From Methylolobus aquaticus (GTDB lineage Bacteria > Pseudomonadota > Gammaproteobacteria > Methylococcales > Methylococcaceae): 64,000 nt of DNA. Location of the stretch: contig SEYW01000001.1 in NCBI GenBank assembly GCA_004168015.1, positions 248,001 through 312,000 of the forward strand, in the 5' to 3' direction. Each line of letters begins with the position of its first letter. The stretch's first letter is position 1. Shown here one piece after another: positions 1 to 8,571 of the stretch. The translations under genes and the position numbers were made by a program. The notes beneath the pieces are model-generated. The model did not search any database. It was given only the letters and a program-made list of their open reading frames with translations, and was not told the DNA's origin.

Positions 1-63
1 CAGCAGGAGCAGCACCGCCCCGAAGACGAACAGCGTGAACAGCAGCAACAGGCTATCCGGCAT
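1..63 (-). CDS. tadB: Tad pilus inner-membrane protein TadB, N-terminal fragment
   Basis: Only the first 21 codons are in the window (start MPDSLLLLF), and the gene continues past the left edge. The fragment is almost wholly hydrophobic, as expected for the first membrane helix of TadB. An ATG lies six bases after a GGAG ribosome-binding site and 23 bp after the cpaF stop, so it is the next gene of the operon. TadB is the PilC/GspF-like platform protein that normally follows the CpaF ATPase. The name rests on position and hydrophobicity, not on domain content. Confidence 0.7.
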   Translation of the reverse strand, partial: MPDSLLLLFTLFVFGAVLLLL

Positions 64-86
64 GGCGTGCTCCGGTACCGTCCACC

Positions 87-1538
87 TCAGTCGCGGTACT
101 CGGCGTCGAAGGTCGACATGTCCACCGGCACACCGCGGCGCTGCAGGATCTCATTGAAGCGCGGCACGATGCCGGTCGCCACGAAGGCGCCCTGCACGCG
201 GCCGTGTTCGTCGATCCCGCGCCGCTCGAAACGAAAGATCTCGGCGGTCGCAATCTCCCCCTCGAAGCCGCTGATCTCGTGGATGCTGGTGACCCGCCGG
301 ACGCCATCGGTCATGCGCTCGAGTTGCACGACCACGTGTATCGCCGAAGCGATCTGTGCCCGTATCGTCCGCAGCGGAAAATCGAAGCCCGCCATCGAGA
401 TCATGCTTTCGATCCTCGATAGCGCATCGCGCGGACTGTTGGCGTGGATCGTCGTCAAAGAACCGTCATGTCCGGTGTTCATCGCCTGCAGCATATCGAA
501 GGCTTCCTCGCCGCGAACCTCGCCGACCACGATGCGGTCGGGCCGCATTCGCAGACTGTTGCGAACCAGATCGCGCTGCGTGACTTCCCCCTTGCCCTCG
601 ATGTTCCGCGGCCGGGTTTCGAGCCGGATCACGTGATCCTGCCGCAGCTGCAGCTCGGCCGAGTCCTCGATCGTGATGATGCGCTCGGAGCGCGGAATAT
701 ATTGCGACAACGCGTTCAGCATCGTCGTCTTGCCGCTGCCGGTACCGCCCGAAATCAGGATGTTCAGGCGCCCGGCCACGGCCGCCTTCAAAAAGGCCGC
801 CATGGGCAGGTTCAGCGAACGCGTTCGCTGCACCAGGTCGTCGAGTTGCATCCGATCCTTCATGAAGCGCCGGATCGACAGGATGGGACCGTCCAGTGCC
901 AGCGGCGGGATGATCACGTTGACCCGGGAGCCATCCTTGAGCCGCGCGTCGACCATCGGGGAGGACTCGTCGATACGACGCCCCACGGACGAGACGATAC
1001 GGTCGATGATTTTCAGCAAATGCTCGTTGGATACGAAACGCAGCGGCGTTGGTTCGAGGCGACCGAAACGCTCGACGTAGATCTGACGACACCCATTGAC
1101 CAGGATGTCCGACACGGTCGGCTCCGACAGCAGCGGCTCCAGCGGCCCGAGGCCGAGAATGTCATCCTCGATCAACTGGCAGACACGAATCCGCGACTGG
1201 GCACTCAGCGGCGCGGACTGTTCATCGAACAACCGCAGCGCGGTCTCGCGGATCTGCTTGCGCGCCTGCGACGGTTCCACCGTCACGATCAGCGACAGGT
1301 CGAGAATCTCCAGGAGCCGCTGGTGTATGCGTTCCTTGAACTCGAGTTCGCGGTCGCTCAGAACGGGCAGGTCGAGGCCATAGCCCTCGACCGGCGCCGC
1401 GGCATCGGCCGAGGCCCGCGTCTGTGGATCATTGTCGCGCGAACTACGGTGCGGCAACACGGCCCGGGTCTTGTCCGGGTCCGGATTGGACTGCCCGAGG
1501 AGCCCGATTCTACTGCGTAAATCCAGCGGCGAATTCAT
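87..1538 (-). CDS. cpaF: Tad/Flp pilus assembly ATPase CpaF (TadA)
   Basis: This is a 483-residue secretion ATPase of the VirB11/GspE superfamily that powers Flp pilus assembly at the cytoplasmic face of the inner membrane. The Walker A motif GGTGSGKTT is near residue 265, a Walker-B-like region reads [16 protein letters not shown], and conserved histidines follow in [14 protein letters not shown]. An N-terminal domain of about 200 residues with VSDILVNG matches CpaF proteins. It sits between cpaE and tadB on the same strand. Length and motif spacing are normal for the family. Confidence 0.95.
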   Translation of the reverse strand: MNSPLDLRSRIGLLGQSNPDPDKTRAVLPHRSSRDNDPQTRASADAAAPVEGYGLDLPVLSDRELEFKERIHQRLLEILDLSLIVTVEPSQARKQIRETALRLFDEQSAPLSAQSRIRVCQLIEDDILGLGPLEPLLSEPTVSDILVNGCRQIYVERFGRLEPTPLRFVSNEHLLKIIDRIVSSVGRRIDESSPMVDARLKDGSRVNVIIPPLALDGPILSIRRFMKDRMQLDDLVQRTRSLNLPMAAFLKAAVAGRLNILISGGTGSGKTTMLNALSQYIPRSERIITIEDSAELQLRQDHVIRLETRPRNIEGKGEVTQRDLVRNSLRMRPDRIVVGEVRGEEAFDMLQAMNTGHDGSLTTIHANSPRDALSRIESMISMAGFDFPLRTIRAQIASAIHVVVQLERMTDGVRRVTSIHEISGFEGEIATAEIFRFERRGIDEHGRVQGAFVATGIVPRFNEILQRRGVPVDMSTFDAEYRD

Positions 1539-1644
1539 CGAAGTTCGGGAGGGCGTTGAGACCTTGGGGAGCCTATGCTAACCGATCCACGGTGTGAGGG
1601 CTCTCCCATCCGCGTGGCTGCCATAATCGCCCCCGGTTCCAGCC

Positions 1645-2826
1645 TCAATCCAGAAACGGAAACAAGCGCTGGATCAGGTTTTTCGCAGGACGACGCTGCC
1701 GCCCGGTCAGCAGTTCGGCCAGCGAGATCAGACTGCGGGTTATCTCGGCATTCGCGGCAAATTCGAGCAACGGCTGACCGATGTTCGTGGACTGCGCGAC
1801 ATTCTGGTAGTCGTTCGGCAAGGCGTAGACATGGTTGAAGCGGAGTGTCTGCTTGAGCTCGGCCAGCGACATCGATGAGCGTTCCGAATAGCGGTTGACG
1901 ACAACGAGCAGCCGCTGGTCCGGCACGTTCATATCGTTCCGGAGAATCTGCAGCAACCGTTTGGTATCCCGGACGTGCGCAACACTTTGCTGCATGACCA
2001 GGACGAACCGGTCGGCCTCGTCGATGACCCGAGCCAGCACGGGATCGAACAGCCGCGGGACGTCGACGACGATCTGGTCGAACAAGCGGCGCGACAGTTC
2101 GATCAGGCGTTTGACCTTGGCCTCCGGTATCTCGCCGGGCAGCGAAATTTCCTGGGAGGAATGCGTCAGCACGCTCAAACCGCTGCGGTGCTTCGACATG
2201 TAGGCTTCGAGCGCGACCAGATCGACCTCGTCGATGTCGCTGATCACGCCGGCGGTGGTGTGCGTCGCATGCAGATCGAAATTGAGCCCAACCGAGCCGA
2301 ACTGGAAGTCGAAATCGAACAACGCCGTGGCGATGCCCAGCTCCGCACTCATGATGTGTGCCACGTTGGAGGCAATCAGCGTCGCGCCGGAGCCACCCTT
2401 GGCGTTCATGAATACGTTCAGTTGCCCGTAACGGGAGCCTGATTCCAGCTTCTCCTTGACGACCCGGCGCAGCGCGGCCGCTACCTCGTTGGCATCCGCG
2501 GGCCGCACGAAATAGTCGCGCACGCCCGCCTGCAGCGCCTTGCGCATCAGGACGGTGTTGTCCGGCGGGCCGATCAGAAAGATGACGGGGCGCAGATGGA
2601 GTGGCGTCTTGCCGAGATTTGCGAGCTCGGCGTCGGGGTCGACCCCGAGTTCCAGCACGACGATGTCGGGCCGAGTGGTCAGATAGCCCAGAGGGTCGAC
2701 CTCGACCGCGGGAATCCAGAGGCTCTCGATCACGGCGTGGGGTATGCCCTGCAGCTCCAGCTGCAGCTTTTTCAGGCTCAGCTCGGAGCGCCCGGCAAGG
2801 AATACGGTCAGCGTCTGCTGCGTCAT
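1645..2826 (-). CDS. cpaE: Tad pilus localisation ATPase-like protein CpaE (TadZ)
   Basis: This 393-residue protein has an N-terminal receiver-like domain (about 1-130) followed by a MinD/ParA-like domain. In Tad systems TadZ/CpaE helps place the assembly machinery at the pole. The P-loop region reads NAKGGSGATLIASN, so the usual Lys of the GKT/S step is Ala; deviant P-loops are known in TadZ. Later motifs DFDFQFGSVG and VVDVPRLFDP fit the ParA fold. It lies between the lipoprotein and cpaF genes. The ATG at 2826 starts MTQQTLTVFLAG. Confidence 0.88.
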   Translation of the reverse strand: MTQQTLTVFLAGRSELSLKKLQLELQGIPHAVIESLWIPAVEVDPLGYLTTRPDIVVLELGVDPDAELANLGKTPLHLRPVIFLIGPPDNTVLMRKALQAGVRDYFVRPADANEVAAALRRVVKEKLESGSRYGQLNVFMNAKGGSGATLIASNVAHIMSAELGIATALFDFDFQFGSVGLNFDLHATHTTAGVISDIDEVDLVALEAYMSKHRSGLSVLTHSSQEISLPGEIPEAKVKRLIELSRRLFDQIVVDVPRLFDPVLARVIDEADRFVLVMQQSVAHVRDTKRLLQILRNDMNVPDQRLLVVVNRYSERSSMSLAELKQTLRFNHVYALPNDYQNVAQSTNIGQPLLEFAANAEITRSLISLAELLTGRQRRPAKNLIQRLFPFLD

Positions 2827-2947
2827 CGATCAGTTGAATCTCGAACGGTCCACGCGAAGCATCGAGGGTGCGGCGCCATGGCCGACCGTGGGAGGAGCCT
2901 CGAGGCTGGCTGTGCTGCGCTCAGGATGCGAATGTGGGCCCGGTGTC

Positions 2948-3292
2948 TCATTGCCCGCCGCCTCCGCCGCCACCACCACCGCCGGTGAACTGGCTGCTGT
3001 TGGTGACGCTGAAGGTTCGAATGTTCTGCCTCTGGAGAACCGTCAGGCGATAATCCTGCAGGGAGTTGTTGGCCTTGTAGCCGTCGAACCGGGTCACCGG
3101 ATTCGGATCAGGGTGCGCCGCCGCCTCGGGATCGTAGATCTGTGCCACGAGCGTGTGCCGGGCCGACGCACCCAGCGGGTCGTCAAGCAGCACGGGATCC
3201 ACGCTCCACACCGGTGAGCAGCCCGCCGAACTCGCGGCCGCTGCGGCCAACGCCAACCACACCGTCAGACTCCTCTCGCCTGGCATCGCCAT
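2948..3292 (-). CDS. Small Tad-locus lipoprotein with poly-glycine tail
   Basis: This is a predicted 114-residue lipoprotein. The chosen ATG is one base after the cpaC stop and seven bases after an AGGAG ribosome-binding site; a start further upstream would run into cpaC. The N-terminus has a hydrophobic stretch ending in a lipobox-like SSAGC, so the mature protein would start at Cys. The rest has no domain I recognise and ends in ten consecutive glycines followed by Gln. It occupies the slot where many Tad loci carry the lipoprotein CpaD, but it is shorter and no clear CpaD similarity is visible. A role as a secretin-associated lipoprotein is inferred from position. Confidence 0.75.
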   Translation of the reverse strand: MAMPGERSLTVWLALAAAAASSAGCSPVWSVDPVLLDDPLGASARHTLVAQIYDPEAAAHPDPNPVTRFDGYKANNSLQDYRLTVLQRQNIRTFSVTNSSQFTGGGGGGGGGGQ

Positions 3293-3293
3293 G

Positions 3294-4928
3294 TCAAGGC
3301 TCCTGTTCAGGTTCATCGTCGAGTTGCAGGCCGACCGGCCCTTCGAGGCCACCCTTCCCTCCTGAGCCCAGGGTTTCCATGAAACGATTCAGGCTGGTTC
3401 CGCGACGCACGGCACCGTCCATCTTGCCCATCAGGTAGAACTCGATGTCGTCGGGCTCGACGAAATTATCGACCGGAAGCCGGATGTCGCGCGGATCGAT
3501 CGGCCGGGTCAGGTGCGGCGTCACGAAGATCACGAGTTCCGTCTGGTTGTTCTGAAACTCCTGGCTTCGAAACAGGGCCCCAATGCCAGGCACGTCACCC
3601 AGCCACGGAAAGCGGGACGACGCCTCGCGCGTCCGGTTGTTGATCAGGCCGGCAATGCTCATCGTCTGGCCGTCATTGAGTTCCAGGGTGGTCGATGCCT
3701 GACGCGTGTTGAGCGACGGGATCACGAACTCGTTGCCGGTGGTGCCGACCGCCACTGCAATCGCCGCATCGCTGGATATGTCCGACACCGTCACGTTGGT
3801 CTTCAGATTGATGCGCTGTGGATCGAGCACGATCGGCACGAACTCGACACCGACACCAAAAGGCTTGAAGTCCACCGAGATCGCATTGAAGCCGGCGCCG
3901 CCGCCCTGACTGACCGGCACAGGAAACTCGCCACCCGACAGGAACGAGGCTTTCTCACCGCTCTGCGCGGTCAGATTCGGCTCGGCCAGAATCTTCAGCA
4001 GGTTCTGCGTCTTGGCGATGTCGAGCACGACGTTGACCAGCACATTGTTCCCGAGAAAGTTGAAGACCCCGCCACTGGCGATCGTCTCCAGGGCCTGAGT
4101 CCCGACGTTGCGCGAACCGCCGAAGGCACCGCTTGCCGGCAGTATCGCCCCGCCCGGAATCAGTGCACCGGGCACACTGCCGCCCCCCTGCCCGACCAGG
4201 CCCGCCAGAAAGTCACCTTGGCTGCCGAACGTTCGAAAGCGAACATCCATGGTCTTCAACAGGTTCCGGTTGACTTCGGCGACGATCACCGACAGCGTCA
4301 CCTGCTGGGCCCCGGCCACGGTCAGCAAGTTGATCACGTTCTGATTCCATTCGACACTGCCCTGGCCACCCTGGCCGCCTTGTACGCCGCCACCACCGCC
4401 TGACGCGGCGCCGCCACCCCCTGCGCATTGGCGCGCGGTCTGCACCGCGAAGCTGCCGGCGATCTTCAGCGCCGCATCCATTCTGGCCAGGCTGGAAACT
4501 TGCCCCTTCAACACGATCCGGCAGGCCGACACGTAGATCTCGAGGCCCCGCTCGTCGGGCAGTGCCTGAAACAGTTTCTGCTTCAGGGTATCGAGGTCGT
4601 AGATCACTTCGAGATCCAGTGTCTTGAATACCTGCCCGGCCGCATTCCACAACAGCACATTGCTGCTGCCGAGTTTGTTGCCATGGATCAGCACTTCCCG
4701 CGGATTCAGCACGATCAGTTCGGCGACCTCGGGATCGGCCATCGAGATGCGGGCAACTCCCTGTTCCGTCGCGATCACGCGCGCCTTGCGGTGCGGAATC
4801 TCGATGCGGTCGGAATCCACATCGCGCATGACGACGCGGCCCTGGGCGAGGCTGGTCAGTGCCCCGAGCAGCAGCGACAGGGCGATCCGGCGCCAGAACG
4901 ACCCTTTCTTGCTGGACGCCACGTTCAC
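3294..4928 (-). CDS. cpaC: Tad pilus outer-membrane secretin CpaC (RcpA)
   Basis: The secretin forms the outer-membrane pore for the Flp pilus. I place the start at a GTG overlapping the cpaB stop (GTGA), giving about 544 residues with a signal peptide (FWRRIALSLLLGALTSLAQG); the frame stays open further upstream inside cpaB but that part is not secretin-like. Residues 30-150 form the N-terminal domain (VLIHGNKLGSSNVLLW). A Gly-rich insert of about 25 residues follows, and the C-terminal secretin core contains VIPSLNTRQASTTLELNDG and FPWLGDVPGIGALFRS. It is translationally coupled to cpaB and to the downstream lipoprotein. Confidence 0.93.
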   Translation of the reverse strand: MNVASSKKGSFWRRIALSLLLGALTSLAQGRVVMRDVDSDRIEIPHRKARVIATEQGVARISMADPEVAELIVLNPREVLIHGNKLGSSNVLLWNAAGQVFKTLDLEVIYDLDTLKQKLFQALPDERGLEIYVSACRIVLKGQVSSLARMDAALKIAGSFAVQTARQCAGGGGAASGGGGGVQGGQGGQGSVEWNQNVINLLTVAGAQQVTLSVIVAEVNRNLLKTMDVRFRTFGSQGDFLAGLVGQGGGSVPGALIPGGAILPASGAFGGSRNVGTQALETIASGGVFNFLGNNVLVNVVLDIAKTQNLLKILAEPNLTAQSGEKASFLSGGEFPVPVSQGGGAGFNAISVDFKPFGVGVEFVPIVLDPQRINLKTNVTVSDISSDAAIAVAVGTTGNEFVIPSLNTRQASTTLELNDGQTMSIAGLINNRTREASSRFPWLGDVPGIGALFRSQEFQNNQTELVIFVTPHLTRPIDPRDIRLPVDNFVEPDDIEFYLMGKMDGAVRRGTSLNRFMETLGSGGKGGLEGPVGLQLDDEPEQEP

Positions 4929-5869
4929 TCGACAGCCTGTCCGACCGCGGAAATCGAATTCAGCAACTCGGAATGCGGTGCCGCGGTCGCCGGGAGCGGA
5001 CTGCCGCCGCCGGTGACCCGACCACCGCAAGGCCACTGAGTGCATCGCTCCACGACGACCTGACCTTTGCCGGTCCACTCGATAACGGTCAACGTGGGCA
5101 GCGTCGGAGCTTTCGGCACCGGCGCCGGCGCGGGCGCGACACGCGGCGGCGAAACGGGCGCGCGTAGCGCGGGCGGCGGCACCGGGACAGCCGGGACCCG
5201 CGGCGCTGGCTGCTCGTCATGGGGATTGCGGAGCGTAAAGCGCAGCGGGCTGCGATGTCCGGCCTGGTCGAGCAATTCCGCCTGCTGCGGAGATACTTCG
5301 ACCGTCAACGCCCGCACCAGGGCCGGCTGGTTCTTTTCGGGCGAGGCTTCCTGGTCGACCGCGAGCACATTCACGCCGGACAGCACCGTGTAGCTGTCCT
5401 TGTCCGGCAGGGTACCCAGGATGTCAACCTTGTTGCCCGGCAGAATGAAACCGGCGACGCCCGCGACGTCATCCACGCGGAGACTGATCGCTCGCATGCC
5501 CGGCTTGATCATGGCGGACAGGGTACTGCCGCCGAGATGGTCCCGTAGACGCTCGCGCGTAATGGGCTCGTCCCGGACGAAGCTCCGCTGCGCGACCTTG
5601 CCTTCAACCTGTTTCGGATCGGAGACCGCGCCGGCGGGGAGCGACTGACTGGGCCAATCGACCAGTTTCAGATGCTTCGGTTCGATCTTGGCGGCAAAGG
5701 GGATGTCGCCGGCTGCGACCACGACCGGCGTCGTCGCAATCTGGGCGGGGGCAGGCGCAGCCCGTTGCTCGATGTAACGTTTCGCCATCCAGGCAGCCAT
5801 GCCCGCCAGGATCACCGCCGCCACGAACATGCTCAGCAGTCGCGCTTTCACGAGCGCCTGGACCGGCAA
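4925..5869 (-). CDS. cpaB: Flp pilus assembly protein CpaB (RcpC)
   Basis: This periplasmic protein has one N-terminal membrane helix (about residues 12-28). A SAF domain follows (PVVVAAGDIPFAAKIEPKHL and the LPGNKVDILGT region), as in RcpC/CpaB, which is thought to stabilise the secretin. The C-terminal third is unusual: about 45 residues rich in Pro/Ala, then a segment with two cysteines (ERCTQWPCGG). The start is uncertain: a TTG at 5869 gives 314 residues, and a GTG at 5851 preceded by CAGG is possible. The stop overlaps the cpaC start. Confidence 0.9.
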   Translation of the reverse strand: MPVQALVKARLLSMFVAAVILAGMAAWMAKRYIEQRAAPAPAQIATTPVVVAAGDIPFAAKIEPKHLKLVDWPSQSLPAGAVSDPKQVEGKVAQRSFVRDEPITRERLRDHLGGSTLSAMIKPGMRAISLRVDDVAGVAGFILPGNKVDILGTLPDKDSYTVLSGVNVLAVDQEASPEKNQPALVRALTVEVSPQQAELLDQAGHRSPLRFTLRNPHDEQPAPRVPAVPVPPPALRAPVSPPRVAPAPAPVPKAPTLPTLTVIEWTGKGQVVVERCTQWPCGGRVTGGGSPLPATAAPHSELLNSISAVGQAVE

Positions 5870-5960
5870 TGGCAGAAGCGGAACGGGATGGCCCGCACCG
5901 CATCAGAGCCGGACTCGACCCGCGGCGCAAACGCCGGCTGCCAGGGTTTCGTCGAGAGGG

Positions 5961-6551
5961 TCAGGCGGTGCATCGAATCAGGTCCAACAGTTCCCGGATC
6001 GCGAATATGCGCGCAAAGTCAGCCGACTGCAATATCACGGCCAGCACACCCAAGGTCAACGCCGGCGCCATGGGCATGCGGCGTTTGCCCGGGTCGGCAG
6101 CGTGGGCACTCGCCGGCGATCGGGGCGCCAATCGCAGCAACGCCGCCCAGCGCCCCAGCGTCAGCATCCGGTTTGGCGACGCGCCCACGGCCAGCACGGC
6201 AACCGCCCCGGCCATCAGGGCCGCCCAAACGGCAGCCGTGACAGTGTGGATAGGGCCCAGGAAGGCGCCGGCAGCCGCCAGGAGTTTGACATCGCCGCCG
6301 CCGAGGCCGGCAAACAGATAAAGGGGCAGGCTCAGCGCCAAGCCCATACCCGTGCCCAAGACACTCGTTACCAGTCCATCGGGACCGGCGAAGCAGAACT
6401 GGAACGCGCACCCGCCGAGGAAGATCACGACGTTGAGCCCGTCGGGAATGCGGCGGCTGCAGCAATCGGAACGCGCCGCCGCGGTCAACGCGGCGAGCGT
6501 CAGGCAAAGACTGAGAGCGATGGCGGGATGCGCGGGTGGTACATGAGGCAA
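5961..6551 (-). CDS. cpaA: Type IV prepilin peptidase of the Tad locus (CpaA/TadV)
   Basis: This small A24-family aspartic prepilin peptidase has about 196 residues and several membrane helices, and would process the Flp prepilin. Both Asp motifs are visible: RIPDGLNVVIF near the N-terminus and GLGGGDVKLLAA in the middle (the GxGDxK signature). There is no ATG upstream in a suitable place, and the frame extends back into flp. I chose a TTG at 6551 because AGGAAGG lies five bases before it and it falls just before the first membrane helix. It lacks the zinc-binding methylase domain found in the separate PilD protein at 22960-23835. Confidence 0.85.
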   Translation of the reverse strand: MPHVPPAHPAIALSLCLTLAALTAAARSDCCSRRIPDGLNVVIFLGGCAFQFCFAGPDGLVTSVLGTGMGLALSLPLYLFAGLGGGDVKLLAAAGAFLGPIHTVTAAVWAALMAGAVAVLAVGASPNRMLTLGRWAALLRLAPRSPASAHAADPGKRRMPMAPALTLGVLAVILQSADFARIFAIRELLDLIRCTA

Positions 6552-6607
6552 GCAGGCCTTCCTTGGCCGCAGGTCAGGTCCAGCGACGTGGAACCTGTAA
6601 GGGTGGA

Positions 6608-6817
6608 CTACGGCGTACCACCGCCACCGAGGCCTCCGGTGGCACCGGACACGTAGGCGCCGATATTGCTCAGCGCATTGTTGGCGGATGTTCCGAGGAA
6701 GCTGAGCCCACCGACGATTGCAACGACCAGGACGGCGACGACGATCACCCACTCGACGGTTTCCGCGCCCTCTTCGTCGCGGCGCAGCGCACGCAGTTTC
6801 CGTACCAAGGATTTCAT
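6608..6817 (-). CDS. flp: Flp-family pilin
   Basis: This 69-residue pilin precursor is the structural subunit of the Tad pilus. The leader MKSLVRKLRALRRDEEG is followed by AETVEWVIVVAVLVVAIVGG, matching the Flp pattern of cleavage after Gly with Glu at mature position +2 or so, although the usual Glu-Tyr pair is Glu-Trp here. The C-terminus is Gly-rich (GATGGLGGGG). GAGGGG lies six bases before the ATG. It is the first gene of the operon and the only pilin found here. The peptidase gene cpaA follows 56 bp downstream. Confidence 0.9.
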   Translation of the reverse strand: MKSLVRKLRALRRDEEGAETVEWVIVVAVLVVAIVGGLSFLGTSANNALSNIGAYVSGATGGLGGGGTP

Positions 6818-6957
6818 TGATTACCCCTCACAAAAAGCTATCATGACCAGCCGGCGCTGCGGAAAGCCAGTCAACGCTTTCCCTTTCCGGCGTTGTACCC
6901 GCAGCGGCACTCGTTGTCGGACACGCTGCGCCCGCCCCGTCATCGTTCCAAGTGCGC

Positions 6958-6963
6958 AGTATA
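6958..6963 (-). promoter_or_regulatory. Possible -10 element for the Tad operon
   Basis: TATACT on the minus strand lies about 140 bp upstream of flp. The sequence 16-17 bp further upstream (CTTCTG/TTCTGT) is only a poor -35, so this is a weak prediction. The overlapping palindrome TGTATACT could also serve the divergent gene at 7008. Confidence 0.25.
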
Positions 6964-7007
6964 CATTCTAACTTCATAAACAGAAGGGCTGCGGGAGACT
7001 GCGGTCG

Positions 7008-8558
7008 ATGACGCCCGCGCGCACTGCGAGTACCCCGACGCCGAAGCCGGAACGGCGTTTCGCGCTTCCCCTCCCGATCCTGGCCCTGCTGTTCTTCTTC
7101 GCGGCCCTGCTGACTCACTTCGCTCACGACGGCGACGTTTTCTGGCATATCGCAACGGGACAATGGATCCTGTCCCACGGGCACGTCCCGCATGCGGACC
7201 CGTTCTCGTTCTCCCGGTTCGATGCCCCCTGGATCGCCCACGAATGGCTGGCTGCCGTCGCCTTCGCTCGGGTGTACGAAGTCGGCGGCTGGCCAGCGCT
7301 GCTGATGCTCGTCGCCTTCTGCGCCGCCCTGTCCTACGCGATGCTGCTGCGTTTCCTGCTCCAGCGATTGCAACCGGTTTATGCCGTACCACTGACGGCA
7401 CTCGCCTTTTTTCTGTCGGTCCATCATTTTCTATTGCGCCCCCATGTGCTGGTCATGCCGTTGCTGGTGGGATGGGTCGGGGCGCTGGTCCACGCCGCTG
7501 AGGAGAGCCGCCCCCCGCCTTGGGCAAGCCTGGGGATACTGTGGATCTGGGCCAACCTGCACGGCAGTTTCACATTTGGACTACTGCTCGCGGGCGCGCT
7601 GGGGGCAGAAGTGGTGCTGTCAGCGACACCGGGGCCGGCCCGCAACCGGCTCGCCGGGGCGTGGCTGCGCTTCCTGATTGCCGGCCTGGGCGTGGCGCTG
7701 CTGACGCCTTACGGCATACATGGCGTGCTGTTTCCAGCGCTACTCTATGGCCATCCGTACCTGCTCGACATGATCACGGAATGGCAGTCTCCCGACTTTC
7801 ACGAACCGCAGGCGCTGGAATTCTGGTTGCTGTTGCTGGTGGCCTACGCCCTGACGCAAGGCCTGCGTCTGGCGCCGCTGCGCCTGCTCCTCCTCCTGGC
7901 ACTGATCCACATGGCTCTGCACCACATCCGACATGTCGCACTGCTCGGGTTGATCAGCCCGCTGCTGCTCGCCGGCCCCCTGCGCTCTCAGGGGGCGGAC
8001 CCGTCTTCGGGCCACCAGGGTCCGCGATCGTTCAATGGCTTCTGCCGACGGTTTGCCCCCCGGCTCAGCCCTCACTCGGCCGCTCTCACCAGCTTGCTGC
8101 TGTTTGCCTTGATCGGCGGCGCCTATTGGGCGAACCCACATCCCGACGAGCGGCTGGGTGTCTTCAGAGCCATCGACGTGGCTCGCCAGCACGGTGTCAC
8201 GGGCAATGTCCTGAACAACCCCGGTTTCGGCGGACCACTCATCTTCCGAGGTATCCGGCCGTTCATCGACGGTCGTCTGGATTTGTACGGCGAGGACTTC
8301 CTGCGGCGCTACCTGGCTGCGATCAACCTTCAGGACGCCGAAGTCCTTGCCACGTTGCTGGACGAGTACCGGATCACCTGGACCCTGTTCGATCCCGGGC
8401 GGCCGCTGGTGGCGTGGCTGGAGCAGAGCGGCCATTGGCAGCGACTGTATGCAGACCGGTTTGTCGTCGTTCACGTGCGGCGTGAGACGTTTCGGCGAGC
8501 TTCTCTGGACGCGACCCGTGATTTGCGCGGAACGCCCGGCATCGGTCCATTCCAATGA
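7008..8558 (+). CDS. Polytopic membrane protein, GT-C glycosyltransferase-like
   Basis: This 516-residue protein has roughly ten hydrophobic segments between residues 20 and 380 and a soluble C-terminal domain of about 130 residues. The first periplasmic loop reads DGDVFWHIATGQWI then HADPFSF then PWIAHEWL, a pattern recurrent in a family of uncharacterised bacterial membrane proteins with a GT-C-like layout. In GT-C enzymes the acidic residues of this loop are often catalytic, so lipid-linked sugar transfer is possible but not shown. It is divergent from flp and convergent with the mannosyltransferase-like gene 13 bp away. GGGAG lies ten bases before the ATG. Confidence 0.6.
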   Translation: MTPARTASTPTPKPERRFALPLPILALLFFFAALLTHFAHDGDVFWHIATGQWILSHGHVPHADPFSFSRFDAPWIAHEWLAAVAFARVYEVGGWPALLMLVAFCAALSYAMLLRFLLQRLQPVYAVPLTALAFFLSVHHFLLRPHVLVMPLLVGWVGALVHAAEESRPPPWASLGILWIWANLHGSFTFGLLLAGALGAEVVLSATPGPARNRLAGAWLRFLIAGLGVALLTPYGIHGVLFPALLYGHPYLLDMITEWQSPDFHEPQALEFWLLLLVAYALTQGLRLAPLRLLLLLALIHMALHHIRHVALLGLISPLLLAGPLRSQGADPSSGHQGPRSFNGFCRRFAPRLSPHSAALTSLLLFALIGGAYWANPHPDERLGVFRAIDVARQHGVTGNVLNNPGFGGPLIFRGIRPFIDGRLDLYGEDFLRRYLAAINLQDAEVLATLLDEYRITWTLFDPGRPLVAWLEQSGHWQRLYADRFVVVHVRRETFRRASLDATRDLRGTPGIGPFQ

Positions 8559-8571
8559 GACAGACAACCGA

